Shown piece by piece: positions 27,569 to 36,271 of a stretch of DNA of 64,000 nt. Source of the stretch: AP-15 sp963775875. Its GTDB lineage: Bacteria; Pseudomonadota; Alphaproteobacteria; ATCC43930; CGMCC-115725. Location of the stretch: the NCBI GenBank assembly GCA_963775875.1, contig CAVZKP010000029.1:1-64000 (forward strand), written 5' to 3'. Made by a program: the position numbers and the translations under genes. The stretch's first letter is position 1. Every line of letters starts with the position of its first letter. Under the pieces are notes generated by a model. It did no database searches, had not been told where the DNA came from, and worked only from the letters and a program-made list of their open reading frames with translations.

Positions 27569-30500
27569 CGGCTCCGGCCTTTGTCTTGTCGAGAATGCCG
27601 AGGATGCCTTCGAGCGGGATATCGACCCATGAGGGCCGGTTCGCCAGTTCGTAAGACACCTCGTAAACCGCCTTTTCGAGGGTGAAGAAGGCGGTTATGT
27701 CGCGCGCCTGCCTTTTGCTGGCCGGGTACGCGGCACAGCCGCGCATGGTCTTGCGATAAGCGGCGCGAAATCCATCGACCGCCCGTTGGCGCCAGGTTTC
27801 GGCCAGCTCCATCATTCGCGGCGCCGCCCCCGGCCGAGTCTCGGCCAGATGGCGCACCGCGGCGACGGCGGCGTAGTCGAACGAGCGGATCATTCCGGCC
27901 ACGTCGCGCAATGGCGAACTTTTGGCGCGGCGCGCCGCGAGCGGGCGCGACGGCTCGCCCTCGAAATCGACGATGAAGAAATCATTCTGCACGACGATGA
28001 CTTGCCCCAGATGGAAATCGCCGTGGAGCCGGGTCTTCTGCGCCGCGACCTCGTCGGGAAGTAGGGTGCGGATCTGCGCCAAAAACCGGTCGCGCAGTGC
28101 CAGCAATCGCTCGGCCCGCTCATGCGCCGGCGCCGGCAGCCCCGCCCGCTCGCGCTCCAATTTCGCCAGCATCGCCGCGGCTTCGGTTTCGAGCGCGTTC
28201 CGCCATCCGGCGATATCCTCGCGAGTGATCGGCTCGGGCGCGAAATCGGGATCCTCGCCACCGTGCTCGGCCAATGCGCGGTGCATCTCGGCGGTGCGGA
28301 TGCCGATCTGGCGCGCCAGGGCCAGAAAGAACAGGTCCGGATCGGCCAGCTCGGATGACCGCGCGTCGGTCGCTATCAGTGCGTCGTCGAGATAACGGGT
28401 CAAGTAGTTCAACGCCTGAGTCCAGCCATCTCCCTGGTTGCGGACAAAGCCGAACAGCACACCGAGCGCCATCGTCTGCGGCCGGCTTTCGCCGTCGAGA
28501 GTCAGCTCGATGGTCGCGAGCGGCGGCGGCGTATTGGCAAAACCAGCCCGCTCGGCGAGAAACCGGGACATCTCGATTTCCGGGTGAGGGCCGGGTTCGA
28601 GCCGGCGGTAGATCTTGAGCATCCCGAATTCGTCGAAGAAGACCGAGCTGTTCGACTGTTCTACCCCGCCGCGGCGGACCGTCAGCCGTTCGGGTGCGGC
28701 TGCCCGTTGGTAGTTTGGGGTCTTGAGACAGCGGATTTCGCCGCCCTCTAGCGGCAACCGCACCTCGCGCGCAATCGCATCCATCAGCGCCAAAGGGAAA
28801 CCATCTTGCGACATGGCGTCGACCAGCGCGCCTTCACGACGAAACTGGCGCAGTTCGGCAAGGGTTACCGAAACAAGCGCCTGGCGCTGATCGGTCTCGG
28901 CCGGCGCCCACACCCTGGCGAGAGGCAGGAAATAATGCTGCCGTTCATCCCCGCCGAACCCTACCTCCACCACGGTCGCGAGATACGTCTCCGCTGCCGA
29001 GCCTTCCTCAGCCGGCCGCGTGATCTCTCCGCGAGCCTCGGCGGTTACCTCGCGGATTCGCCGATCCTTGGCGGCAAACCAGCGCTGGCGGGCCAGAAAG
29101 GTCGGCATCACCTCGCCTTCGAGCTGCACCAGATTGTGCGGGCGGAACAGGTCGGCCCAGCCTTGCGGCATCACCAGAGTGACCAACTCGGGCGGCGAGG
29201 ATTGCAAATTCGCTGCCTCCAAAGCGCTCAGCTGCAGCTCGAACCAGAAGAAGCTGTGCCCTTGCAGGGTCAACAGGTAGGGGATGTCGCCAATGATTGG
29301 AAAGACGCTGCGACCGAGCAACTCCACCGGCTGTCGACCGCGAAATTCGGCCAGATCGAGCTCGACCGCCTGCGGTGAGCGCGACAGATTGACCACGCAC
29401 AAGATGATCTCGTCGCCAAGGCGGCGCAGATAGGCGATGACCTTGCGGTTCGAGGGATACAGAAACCGCAAGTCGCCGCGGCCGAAAGCGCGGCGCGAAC
29501 GGCGCGCCGCGATCAGCCGTTTCATCCAGTTCAGCAAGGAAGAGGGCGAGCGGCTCTGCGCCTCGACATTAACCGCCTCGAAGCCGTAAACCGAATCCAT
29601 GATCGGCGGCAGATAGAGGCTGGCTGGGTCGGCGCGGGAGAACCCGCCGTTGCGGTCAAACGACCATTGCATCGGGGTACGCACGCCATCGCGGTCGCGC
29701 AGAAAGACGTTGTCGCCCATGCCGATCTCGTCGCCGTAATAAAACACCGGGGTGCCCGGCATTGAAATCAGCAGCGCGTTCAACAGCTCGATCCGGCGGC
29801 GGTCATTCTCCATCAACGGCGCCAGGCGACGGCGGATCCCGAGGTTGATCCGCGCGCGCCGATCTGCCGCATAGTGGTTCCACAGGTAGTCGCGCTCGCG
29901 ATCGGTGACCATCTCCAAGGTCAGCTCGTCGTGATTGCGCAGAAACACCGCCCATTGGCAGGAATCCGGGATGTCCGGGGTCTGGCGCATGATGTCGGTG
30001 ATCGGATGGCGGTCTTCGGTCGAGACCGCCATGTAGATGCGTGGCATCAGCGGAAAATGGAACGCCATGTGGCACTCATCGCCGGCGCCGAAATATTGCA
30101 GCACATCCTCGGGCCACTGATTGGCCTCGGCGAGCAGCATCCGATCGCCATAGCGCTGGTCCAACTCGCGGCGCAGCCGGCGCAGGATCTCATGGGTCTC
30201 GGGCAGGTTCTCGTTGATCGTGCCTTCTCGCTCGATCAGATAGGGCACCGCGTCAAGCCGCAAGCCGTCGACCCCGAGATCGAGCCAGAACCGCATCACA
30301 TCGGCAACCGCGCGAAACACCCGCGGATTGTCGAAATTCAGATCGGGCTGATGCGCATAGAACCGATGCCAGTAATAGGCCTGGGCCACCTGGTCCCATG
30401 CCCAATTGGATTTTTCCGCGTCGACAAAGATGATGCGGGTCTCAGGGAATTTCTGGTCGGTTTCGCTCCAGACGTAAAAGTCCCGCAGATGCGAGCCCCG

Positions 30501-30920
30501 CTTTGCCTGACGCGCGCGCAGGAACCACGGATGCTGGTCGGAAGTGTGGTTGATCACCAGTTCGGTAATGACGCGCAGGTTGCGACGGTGCGCCTCCCGG
30601 ATAAACGCCTTGAAATCGCCCATCCGCCCATAGGACGGATTGATGCTCTTGTAATCGGAGATGTCGTAGCCGTCGTCGCGCAGCGGCGAGGGGTAGAACG
30701 GCAACAGCCACAGGGCGGTAACGCCGAGATCCTGCAAATAATCGAGCTTGCGGCACAGCCCTTGGAAATCGCCGATGCCGTCGTCGTCGGCATCGAAGAA
30801 AGCCTTGACATGCAGCTGATAGATGATCGCGTCCTTGTACCATAACGGATCCGAGGTCGCGGGGCGCGCGAGTTCGCCGCTACCGAACAGCGCGGCGGAG
30901 GCGTCGTCAGGGGGGCTCAT
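27552..30920 (-). CDS. treS: Trehalose synthase-maltokinase fusion (TreS-Mak)
   Basis: Residues about 25-555 are trehalose synthase, a GH13 enzyme interconverting trehalose and maltose: VINHTSDQHPWF, VDGLRLDAVPYL (nucleophile D223), MLLAEANQW (acid E265) and LRNHDELTLEMV (D331). Residues about 570-1122 are maltokinase, an aminoglycoside-phosphotransferase-like enzyme making maltose 1-phosphate with ATP: a cap region with FLARQRWFAAKDR and catalytic LHGDFHLGQVIV plus metal-binding IVDFEGEP. The fusion channels trehalose to the GlgE substrate. Its start overlaps the glgE-fusion stop by four bases. Such fusions are known in Proteobacteria and Actinobacteria; both halves look intact. Confidence 0.96.
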   Translation of the reverse strand: MSPPDDASAALFGSGELARPATSDPLWYKDAIIYQLHVKAFFDADDDGIGDFQGLCRKLDYLQDLGVTALWLLPFYPSPLRDDGYDISDYKSINPSYGRMGDFKAFIREAHRRNLRVITELVINHTSDQHPWFLRARQAKRGSHLRDFYVWSETDQKFPETRIIFVDAEKSNWAWDQVAQAYYWHRFYAHQPDLNFDNPRVFRAVADVMRFWLDLGVDGLRLDAVPYLIEREGTINENLPETHEILRRLRRELDQRYGDRMLLAEANQWPEDVLQYFGAGDECHMAFHFPLMPRIYMAVSTEDRHPITDIMRQTPDIPDSCQWAVFLRNHDELTLEMVTDRERDYLWNHYAADRRARINLGIRRRLAPLMENDRRRIELLNALLISMPGTPVFYYGDEIGMGDNVFLRDRDGVRTPMQWSFDRNGGFSRADPASLYLPPIMDSVYGFEAVNVEAQSRSPSSLLNWMKRLIAARRSRRAFGRGDLRFLYPSNRKVIAYLRRLGDEIILCVVNLSRSPQAVELDLAEFRGRQPVELLGRSVFPIIGDIPYLLTLQGHSFFWFELQLSALEAANLQSSPPELVTLVMPQGWADLFRPHNLVQLEGEVMPTFLARQRWFAAKDRRIREVTAEARGEITRPAEEGSAAETYLATVVEVGFGGDERQHYFLPLARVWAPAETDQRQALVSVTLAELRQFRREGALVDAMSQDGFPLALMDAIAREVRLPLEGGEIRCLKTPNYQRAAAPERLTVRRGGVEQSNSSVFFDEFGMLKIYRRLEPGPHPEIEMSRFLAERAGFANTPPPLATIELTLDGESRPQTMALGVLFGFVRNQGDGWTQALNYLTRYLDDALIATDARSSELADPDLFFLALARQIGIRTAEMHRALAEHGGEDPDFAPEPITREDIAGWRNALETEAAAMLAKLERERAGLPAPAHERAERLLALRDRFLAQIRTLLPDEVAAQKTRLHGDFHLGQVIVVQNDFFIVDFEGEPSRPLAARRAKSSPLRDVAGMIRSFDYAAVAAVRHLAETRPGAAPRMMELAETWRQRAVDGFRAAYRKTMRGCAAYPASKRQARDITAFFTLEKAVYEVSYELANRPSWVDIPLEGILGILDKTKAGAGGEAP

Positions 30921-33900
30921 TGGGGCTCGGGGTGAAGCAGGCGAAAGATCAGGGCGGGGTTGGTCTCGGGGTCGAGGCGAAACCGCTGGCTCGCGCCGCG
31001 GCAGGTGGCGAGGGTTCGGGTAAACACTTCCTCGAGTTCGAAGGGGCGATCCGGTTCAAGCCCAAGCAACGCCAGCGGCAGTTCGATATCGGCCTGATGG
31101 GCGGCGTGCGGATCGAGATTGACGAGGACGATGATGGCATTGCTCCGATCGGCAGAGATTTTCAGATAAGCCAGGACATCTGGATCGGCGCATCCGAGAA
31201 AGTGCAGGTTCAGAAACTCGTGCAGCGCCGGATTGTCGCGGCGACAACGGTTCAGCGCCCGGATGTCATCCTTGATGTTGCCGGGGCGGTCCCAATCCCA
31301 GACCTTGTATTCGTATTTCTCCGAATGCAGGTATTCCTCGCGCTCGGGGATCGGCGTGTTCTCGCATAATTCGAAGCCATTATAGATCCCGTAGGCAGGT
31401 GACAACGTCGCCGCCAGCACCAGGCGGATGCGAAACGCCGGGCGTCCGCCCTCCTGCAGAAATACCGGCAAAATATCGGGCGTGTTGGTGAAGAAATTTG
31501 GGCGAAAATATTCGGTGGCCGGGTATTGGGTGAGCTCGGTCAGGTATTCAATGAGCTCGGTCTTGGTATTACGCCAGGTGAAATAGGTGTAGGACTGGCT
31601 GAACCCAGCCTTGGCCAGGGCTCGCATCATCTTCGGCCGGGTGAACGCCTCGGACAGGAAGATCGCCTCAGGGCAGCGCGCTTTAACCTCGCGGATCAGC
31701 CACTCCCAGAACGGCAGTGGCTTGGTATGCGGGTTGTCGACGCGAAAGATGCGCACCCCCTCGCCGATCCAGAACAGGACGATGTCGCGCAACTCCGTCC
31801 ACAAGCCCGCTCGATCGGCGCTGCCGAAATCGACATTTACGATGTCCTCGTATTTCTTGGGTGGGTTTTCGGCGTATTTGATCGTACCGTCCGGGCGAAG
31901 ACGGAACCATCGCGGATGTTCGCGCACCCAGGGGTGGTCGGGCGCGCACTGAACCGCAAAATCGAGCGCGACCTCGATCCCCTCGCTCGCGGCGGCGCCC
32001 ACAAAGCGGCGAAAATCGGCGAGGGCGCCGAGTTCGGGGTTGACTGCGCGATGCCCGCCATCGACCGAACCGATCGCATAGGGGCTGCCCGGATCGCCGC
32101 GTCCCGCCACGGTGCTGTTGTCCCGGCCTTTGCGGTTGACGCGCCCGATCGGATGAATCGGGGGCAGATAAACGACATCGAACCCGAGTGCGGCGATCTC
32201 GGGGAGCCGAGCGATGCAATCATCGAAGCTCGCGCTCTTACCGGGTTCGCGCCCCTGGCTGCGCGGGAACATCTCGTACCAGGAGGAAAAGCGCGCGGCT
32301 TTGCGGTCAACGACAATTTCCAGTTCGCGCGGGTAGCGCACCAGCCCGGTGCGCGGCTGCGAGCGCGCCATCGCCTCGCGCAGCGCCGGCGATAGCAGCA
32401 ACTCGGTCCGCCGGGCGGCGTCGCCGCGCTGGTATTCCTGCGGCAATGCCGCAGCGGCTGCCACGTCGTCGCCCTCGCTCGATGCTAATCCCGCCTCGAC
32501 GATCGTCCAACCTTCGACCAGTTCGAGGGCGATGTCCTGGTCGGCTTCGCGTTTCTTGTCGAGTTCCTCGCGCCAGCTTTCGAACCGGTCGGTCCAGGCT
32601 TCGATCGTGTACCGCCACAGCCCGACCCGATCGAGGTGAAAGCGGGCGACCCAGCGGTCGTTGTCGAAAAAACTCAGCGGCGTCTCCCGCCATGGTTCGT
32701 CCTCGTGCCGGTATTTGACGACCCCGCGCAGCCGGTCGTGGCCGTCGCGAAACAGATCGGCCCAGACCTCGAAAGTATCCCCGAGGATCCGTTTGACCGG
32801 ATAGCGGCCGCCGTCAAGTTCCGGATAAACCTCCTCGATCTGAATACCCGCTTCCGCCTGCCACAGCGGGTGCATCGCGATGGCGCCCTCGACTGCTGCC
32901 GGGGCTGTCGCGTGCAGTACCCGCAAGCCGAGCGGATCGACTATCAGCGAACCCGGCGGCGACCCCGCTTCCGCCCACTCGGCCGCCAGAGCCGGCCCGA
33001 TCTCGCGCGATCGGCGGCGATCCCGGTTGACAACGATAAGGGCTCGGTCGTCGCCACTCTCGGTCTGCCGCTCCAGCACCACCAAATCGGCGTTGCCGCT
33101 GTCGAGCCGCCGCTGTGGTCCCTCCTCGTTCAAGGCCGGGATCGCCCGCTTCATCGCATTGATCTGGGCAATGTATTGGCTGAGGTCAAAGCGCTGCGGC
33201 TCCGGGGCTGCATCATCGCCCATCACCACGGCAAGTCGCCGCCCCCACCCAAATTCGAACCCCATCGGCATCAGTACGCCGGTCGAATACGCCGCGGCAA
33301 AGGCATAAGCTTGGCGATAGCGTGGCTCGATCTCGCTTTCGGCAATGCCGGCGGCGCGCAGTTCGGTCACCAGCCGCTCGGTGTCGTGGCTCTCGGGAAA
33401 GCCGATCGACGGCGCGATACGGCGGAAGGCTCCGTATTGGTCGAGCAGCCATGGACTTTCGAAATCCCACCATTTGCCGCTGTTGAAGAGATAGTCGAAG
33501 CCTGCATCGGCAAGGGCCAGCACCGCTTCCTTGGGGGCACCTACGGTCTCGGCACAGAACACCGCATCGGATGCGATCGCCTTTGCGGCGCCGATCAGAC
33601 CGCGCCACACCTCGGACGGCACCTTGTAGGCCGCATCGCACCGGAAGCCGCCAAAGCCGAGGCCGACATAGTGACGCACGAGATCCCGGAAATAGGCGAG
33701 GATCTGGCTGCGCTGCGGTGTTTGGTAATCGAGTTCAGCGAGATCACCCCACACGGTTTTGCGACTCGGGTCGGCGGGATCGGTCGCGTAGGGTGAGACG
33801 ATTTCACCTTTGGCATCGCGGGCAAACCAGCCGGGGTGGGCGGCGATCAGCTCGCTATCCTTGGAAGTATGATTGACGACGAGATCCATGATCACGCGCA

Positions 33901-34225
33901 GGCCGTGCGCCGCCGCCGCCTGCGTAAACTCACGCAGCAAGCTATCGTCGTCAGCTCGCTCGTCGCCGCGAAAGCGCGGGTTCAGGCGGTAATAGTCCTT
34001 GACGGCGTAGAGGCTGCCGGAGAACCCCGGATAATGGAACGGATTGAGATAGACGGCATTGAATTGCATCGCCGCGATCCGCGGCAGATGCTGGCGCCAT
34101 TGCCGTATCGTCCCAGCCAGGGTCGGAAACAGGTTGTAGATGCGCAGACCTTCGCGCACCGCAGCCGCCCCGGTTTCGCGCACACCCGACCGTTCGATCA
34201 TCCGCCACCAAATGTGAACCGGCAC
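30917..34225 (-). CDS. glgE: GH13 domain fused to maltose-1-phosphate maltosyltransferase GlgE
   Basis: The C-terminal ~650 residues (from about 450) are GlgE, which adds maltosyl units from alpha-maltose 1-phosphate to alpha-1,4 glucan. They comprise the N-terminal GlgE beta domain (VKRILGDTFEVWADLF), YLPPIHPIG, nucleophile D830 in IFRVDNPHTKP and acid/base E859 in FLSEAFTRP; the 29-residue spacing equals that of characterised GlgE. The N-terminal ~440 residues are a second GH13 barrel: DLVVNHTS (region I), FRCDAAYK with D197, CAETVG with E226 and PESHDTERL with D281, so its triad is complete. GTG 34225 is the longest start; ATG 34201 fits better with the upstream EcfG-like promoter and would remove only eight residues. 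It is the first gene of the operon. The job of the extra GH13 domain is unknown to me. Confidence 0.93.
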   Translation of the reverse strand: MPVHIWWRMIERSGVRETGAAAVREGLRIYNLFPTLAGTIRQWRQHLPRIAAMQFNAVYLNPFHYPGFSGSLYAVKDYYRLNPRFRGDERADDDSLLREFTQAAAAHGLRVIMDLVVNHTSKDSELIAAHPGWFARDAKGEIVSPYATDPADPSRKTVWGDLAELDYQTPQRSQILAYFRDLVRHYVGLGFGGFRCDAAYKVPSEVWRGLIGAAKAIASDAVFCAETVGAPKEAVLALADAGFDYLFNSGKWWDFESPWLLDQYGAFRRIAPSIGFPESHDTERLVTELRAAGIAESEIEPRYRQAYAFAAAYSTGVLMPMGFEFGWGRRLAVVMGDDAAPEPQRFDLSQYIAQINAMKRAIPALNEEGPQRRLDSGNADLVVLERQTESGDDRALIVVNRDRRRSREIGPALAAEWAEAGSPPGSLIVDPLGLRVLHATAPAAVEGAIAMHPLWQAEAGIQIEEVYPELDGGRYPVKRILGDTFEVWADLFRDGHDRLRGVVKYRHEDEPWRETPLSFFDNDRWVARFHLDRVGLWRYTIEAWTDRFESWREELDKKREADQDIALELVEGWTIVEAGLASSEGDDVAAAAALPQEYQRGDAARRTELLLSPALREAMARSQPRTGLVRYPRELEIVVDRKAARFSSWYEMFPRSQGREPGKSASFDDCIARLPEIAALGFDVVYLPPIHPIGRVNRKGRDNSTVAGRGDPGSPYAIGSVDGGHRAVNPELGALADFRRFVGAAASEGIEVALDFAVQCAPDHPWVREHPRWFRLRPDGTIKYAENPPKKYEDIVNVDFGSADRAGLWTELRDIVLFWIGEGVRIFRVDNPHTKPLPFWEWLIREVKARCPEAIFLSEAFTRPKMMRALAKAGFSQSYTYFTWRNTKTELIEYLTELTQYPATEYFRPNFFTNTPDILPVFLQEGGRPAFRIRLVLAATLSPAYGIYNGFELCENTPIPEREEYLHSEKYEYKVWDWDRPGNIKDDIRALNRCRRDNPALHEFLNLHFLGCADPDVLAYLKISADRSNAIIVLVNLDPHAAHQADIELPLALLGLEPDRPFELEEVFTRTLATCRGASQRFRLDPETNPALIFRLLHPEPQ

Positions 34226-34235
34226 CGGTCAGCGC

Positions 34236-34261
34236 AACATGGCAGCGCGCGCCAAAGTTCC
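34236..34261 (-). promoter_or_regulatory. Candidate EcfG (general stress sigma factor) promoter of the trehalose/glucan operon
   Basis: Read on the minus strand: GGAAC (34261-34257), 17 bases, TGTT (34239-34236). EcfG-type promoters of Alphaproteobacteria have GGAAC-N16/17-CGTT. The site lies in the 99-base gap before the first operon gene and predicts transcription starting near 34228, leaving a short leader if translation begins at ATG 34201. Trehalose genes are known members of EcfG regulons in rhizobia. Motif-based inference. Confidence 0.45.
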
Positions 34262-34324
34262 CCTAATCCATCTTCCCCCGCGCGATGCCGGCCCGGCGGC
34301 CGCGCCAATCCGGGCATGCGCCGA

Positions 34325-35134
34325 TCAGGCCTCGACGTGATCGAGAATGGCCCCGCCCGGGTCGAAACAGGCGGCGAGCAGCCCACCGCCCCGCCCCGCG
34401 CCGCCATCTAGCGAGGCCGCAAATTCGCGCTCGACGAGACCTCGCTGCTGGCGGTCGGTGCCCCTGACGACGCGGCGGAACCCCTCGAACGGGGCGGCGA
34501 GATCGAGGATGTCGTCGCGGCCCCACCAGAAAGCGTCACCTTGCGCAGCGAGCGGACGCGACGGGTCGATCGCGGCGTGAACGAACAGCAGCCCGCGATC
34601 TTCGGTAAAGGCGGCATGGCGCAGCGCCAAAAACAGGTTGGTGTGGCCGGGGGTTGCGTTCATCGCGCTGAGCAGCGCCGCGGTCCAGCGGGTGATCGTG
34701 CGCGGGCCGTCACGGGAGGCGGCTAAACCCTGCCGCAAATCGCCGCCATAGGCGCGCACCGTGGTTTCGACGCCGGCCTTGACCATCCATTGCAGCACCT
34801 CGCCCGGATTGGGCGCAAATTGCAGCTGAAGCAGTTTTTGCCACATCTCTTCCTGTGCGCCGCGCAGATAGGCCACGTCGCAGCCAAAGCCGCGCTGGCG
34901 TCCGAGAACCCGACGGCGAAAATCGAGCAGTTCGTCGATCGTGGCTCGCACCGCCTCGCCATGCCCGAGGTAGTTGCCGAGATAGACGACCCGGTCGCCG
35001 GTACGAAAGCGCTCGCTCAGCCGATCGTGCAGGCGGACCAGACGCGAGGCCTGGGCATGGATCGCGGCGACCGCCCACACCCGCTTCGCCATCCGAAGCC
35101 GAGCAAAATTCTGCGGCGGCCGTGCGACGTTCAC
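34325..35134 (-). CDS. Metallophosphoesterase-fold protein with altered metal-binding motifs
   Basis: The 269-residue protein aligns by eye with the calcineurin-like Ser/Thr phosphatase family, but the metal-ligand motifs are changed. The usual GDIHG appears as AAIHAQA (residues 23-29), GDYVDRG as LGNYLGHG (52-59), and GNHE as RGAQEE (91-96). FVHAAID, equivalent to the later histidine motif FVHAGI, is retained. Several aspartates and asparagines that hold the two metals are therefore missing, so classical phosphatase activity is doubtful. I believe similar variants exist in related genomes, which would mean a retained non-catalytic or altered role. It follows carD after 31 bases on the same strand and may be co-transcribed. 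Confidence 0.75.
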   Translation of the reverse strand: MNVARPPQNFARLRMAKRVWAVAAIHAQASRLVRLHDRLSERFRTGDRVVYLGNYLGHGEAVRATIDELLDFRRRVLGRQRGFGCDVAYLRGAQEEMWQKLLQLQFAPNPGEVLQWMVKAGVETTVRAYGGDLRQGLAASRDGPRTITRWTAALLSAMNATPGHTNLFLALRHAAFTEDRGLLFVHAAIDPSRPLAAQGDAFWWGRDDILDLAAPFEGFRRVVRGTDRQQRGLVEREFAASLDGGAGRGGGLLAACFDPGGAILDHVEA

Positions 35135-35165
35135 CCCGCGTCCCGCCTCGGCATTGCCGCTCCGC

Positions 35166-35663
35166 TCAGGCGGTCAGCAATTGCTCGACCCGCTGGGTCG
35201 CCGTGGTCTCGTCGATCCGCTCGACGGCGGCAAACTCGCGGACAAAGCGGTCGAGCGCCGCCTGATAGATCTGCCGCTCGCTGTAGGATTGTTCGGGCTG
35301 GCCGGAATTCCGATAAAGATCGCGCACCACCTCGGCGATCGAGCCCGGATCGCCCGAGGCGATCTTGGCCTGATATTCCTGGGCGCGCCGGCTCCACATC
35401 GTGCGCTTGGCCCGCGAGCGGCCACGCAGCTTGGCGAGGGCGGCATCCATCTCCTTGCGGCTTGACAATCGTCGCAAGCCGGACGCCTTGGCCTTGGCCA
35501 GCGGCACCCGCAAGGTCATCCGGTCCTTGTCGAAAGCCACGACGAACACGCTTAGCGTATATCCGGCGATCTCCTGGATCTCGATGCCGGTAATCTGGCC
35601 GACGCCATGGGTCGGATAGACGACGAGGTCACCCGTAGAGAATAGCGGCTTTTCCGACGTCAT
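35166..35663 (-). CDS. carD: CarD/CdnL-family transcription regulator
   Basis: CarD/CdnL proteins bind the RNA polymerase beta subunit and stabilise open promoter complexes, chiefly at rRNA and growth genes. The 165-residue protein has the N-terminal RNAP-interaction (Tudor-like) domain FSTGDLVVYPTHGVGQITGI, followed by MTLRVPLAKAKASGLR and the helical DNA-binding domain with KRTMWSRRAQEYQAKIASG, containing the conserved tryptophan that wedges into the bubble. ATG 35663 follows GAGAG. The 227 bases upstream (35664-35890), up to fdxA, show no gene. fdxA-carD adjacency is common in Alphaproteobacteria. Confidence 0.94.
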   Translation of the reverse strand: MTSEKPLFSTGDLVVYPTHGVGQITGIEIQEIAGYTLSVFVVAFDKDRMTLRVPLAKAKASGLRRLSSRKEMDAALAKLRGRSRAKRTMWSRRAQEYQAKIASGDPGSIAEVVRDLYRNSGQPEQSYSERQIYQAALDRFVREFAAVERIDETTATQRVEQLLTA

Positions 35664-35890
35664 GTCCGTCTCTCACAATCGACCCGAGTGGTAATGCCGG
35701 GACGCCTCAGCCGTCGCCGCAACATGGCAACGGCGATCGTCCACAACTCGACGAAGAGCGCGGAACCGGAAGGGAACGCGTCAATCGCACCGCAGCAACG
35801 TTACCATGAAAAGCCTGTCCAAAGCCAGCGGGTCACGCATGCCCGCAACGCATATCCCGGGCCGGCCCGCCTTCGCCCGCATCCCGCCTC

Positions 35891-36226
35891 TCAGCTGCCG
35901 CCGGGTTTGGGGCTGAATTCCTTCTCGTATTTGTCGGGGACGTCCTTCCACGAATCGGCGTCTTCGGGATACGGCTTTTTGCGGGTGATGTTCGGCCAGC
36001 TTGCCGCATACTCGCGGTTCAACTCGACCCATCGCTCGGCTTCGGCCTCACTGTCCGGAATGATCGCGTCGACCGGGCATTCCGGCTCGCATACCCCACA
36101 ATCAATGCATTCGTCCGGATGGATCACCAGCATGTTCTCCCCCTCGTAGAAGCAATCGACGGGGCAGACCTCCACGCAATCCATATACTTGCAGCGGATG
36201 CAGGCTTCGGTGACGACATAAGTCAT
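35891..36226 (-). CDS. fdxA: Seven-iron ferredoxin FdxA
   Basis: A small cytoplasmic electron carrier with one 3Fe-4S and one 4Fe-4S cluster. The 111-residue protein begins MTYVVTEACIRCKYMDCV, where C-x2-C plus C-x3-CP arrangements (ACIRCKYMDCVEVCPVDC) and the second set CIDCGVCEPECPVD give the family pattern. The C-terminal extension (WPNITRKKPYPEDAD) is typical of proteobacterial FdxA. ATG 36226 has AGGAG nine to thirteen bases upstream. Its redox partners cannot be told from context. Confidence 0.96.
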   Translation of the reverse strand: MTYVVTEACIRCKYMDCVEVCPVDCFYEGENMLVIHPDECIDCGVCEPECPVDAIIPDSEAEAERWVELNREYAASWPNITRKKPYPEDADSWKDVPDKYEKEFSPKPGGS

Positions 36227-36271
36227 GGTGGTGGCTTCTTCTCCTGAACTTCCCAGGCCAGCGGGCGCGGG

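Noticed and set aside
29874..30845. A 323-codon plus-strand frame
   Set aside because: Antisense to the catalytic part of treS-mak; no family resemblance.
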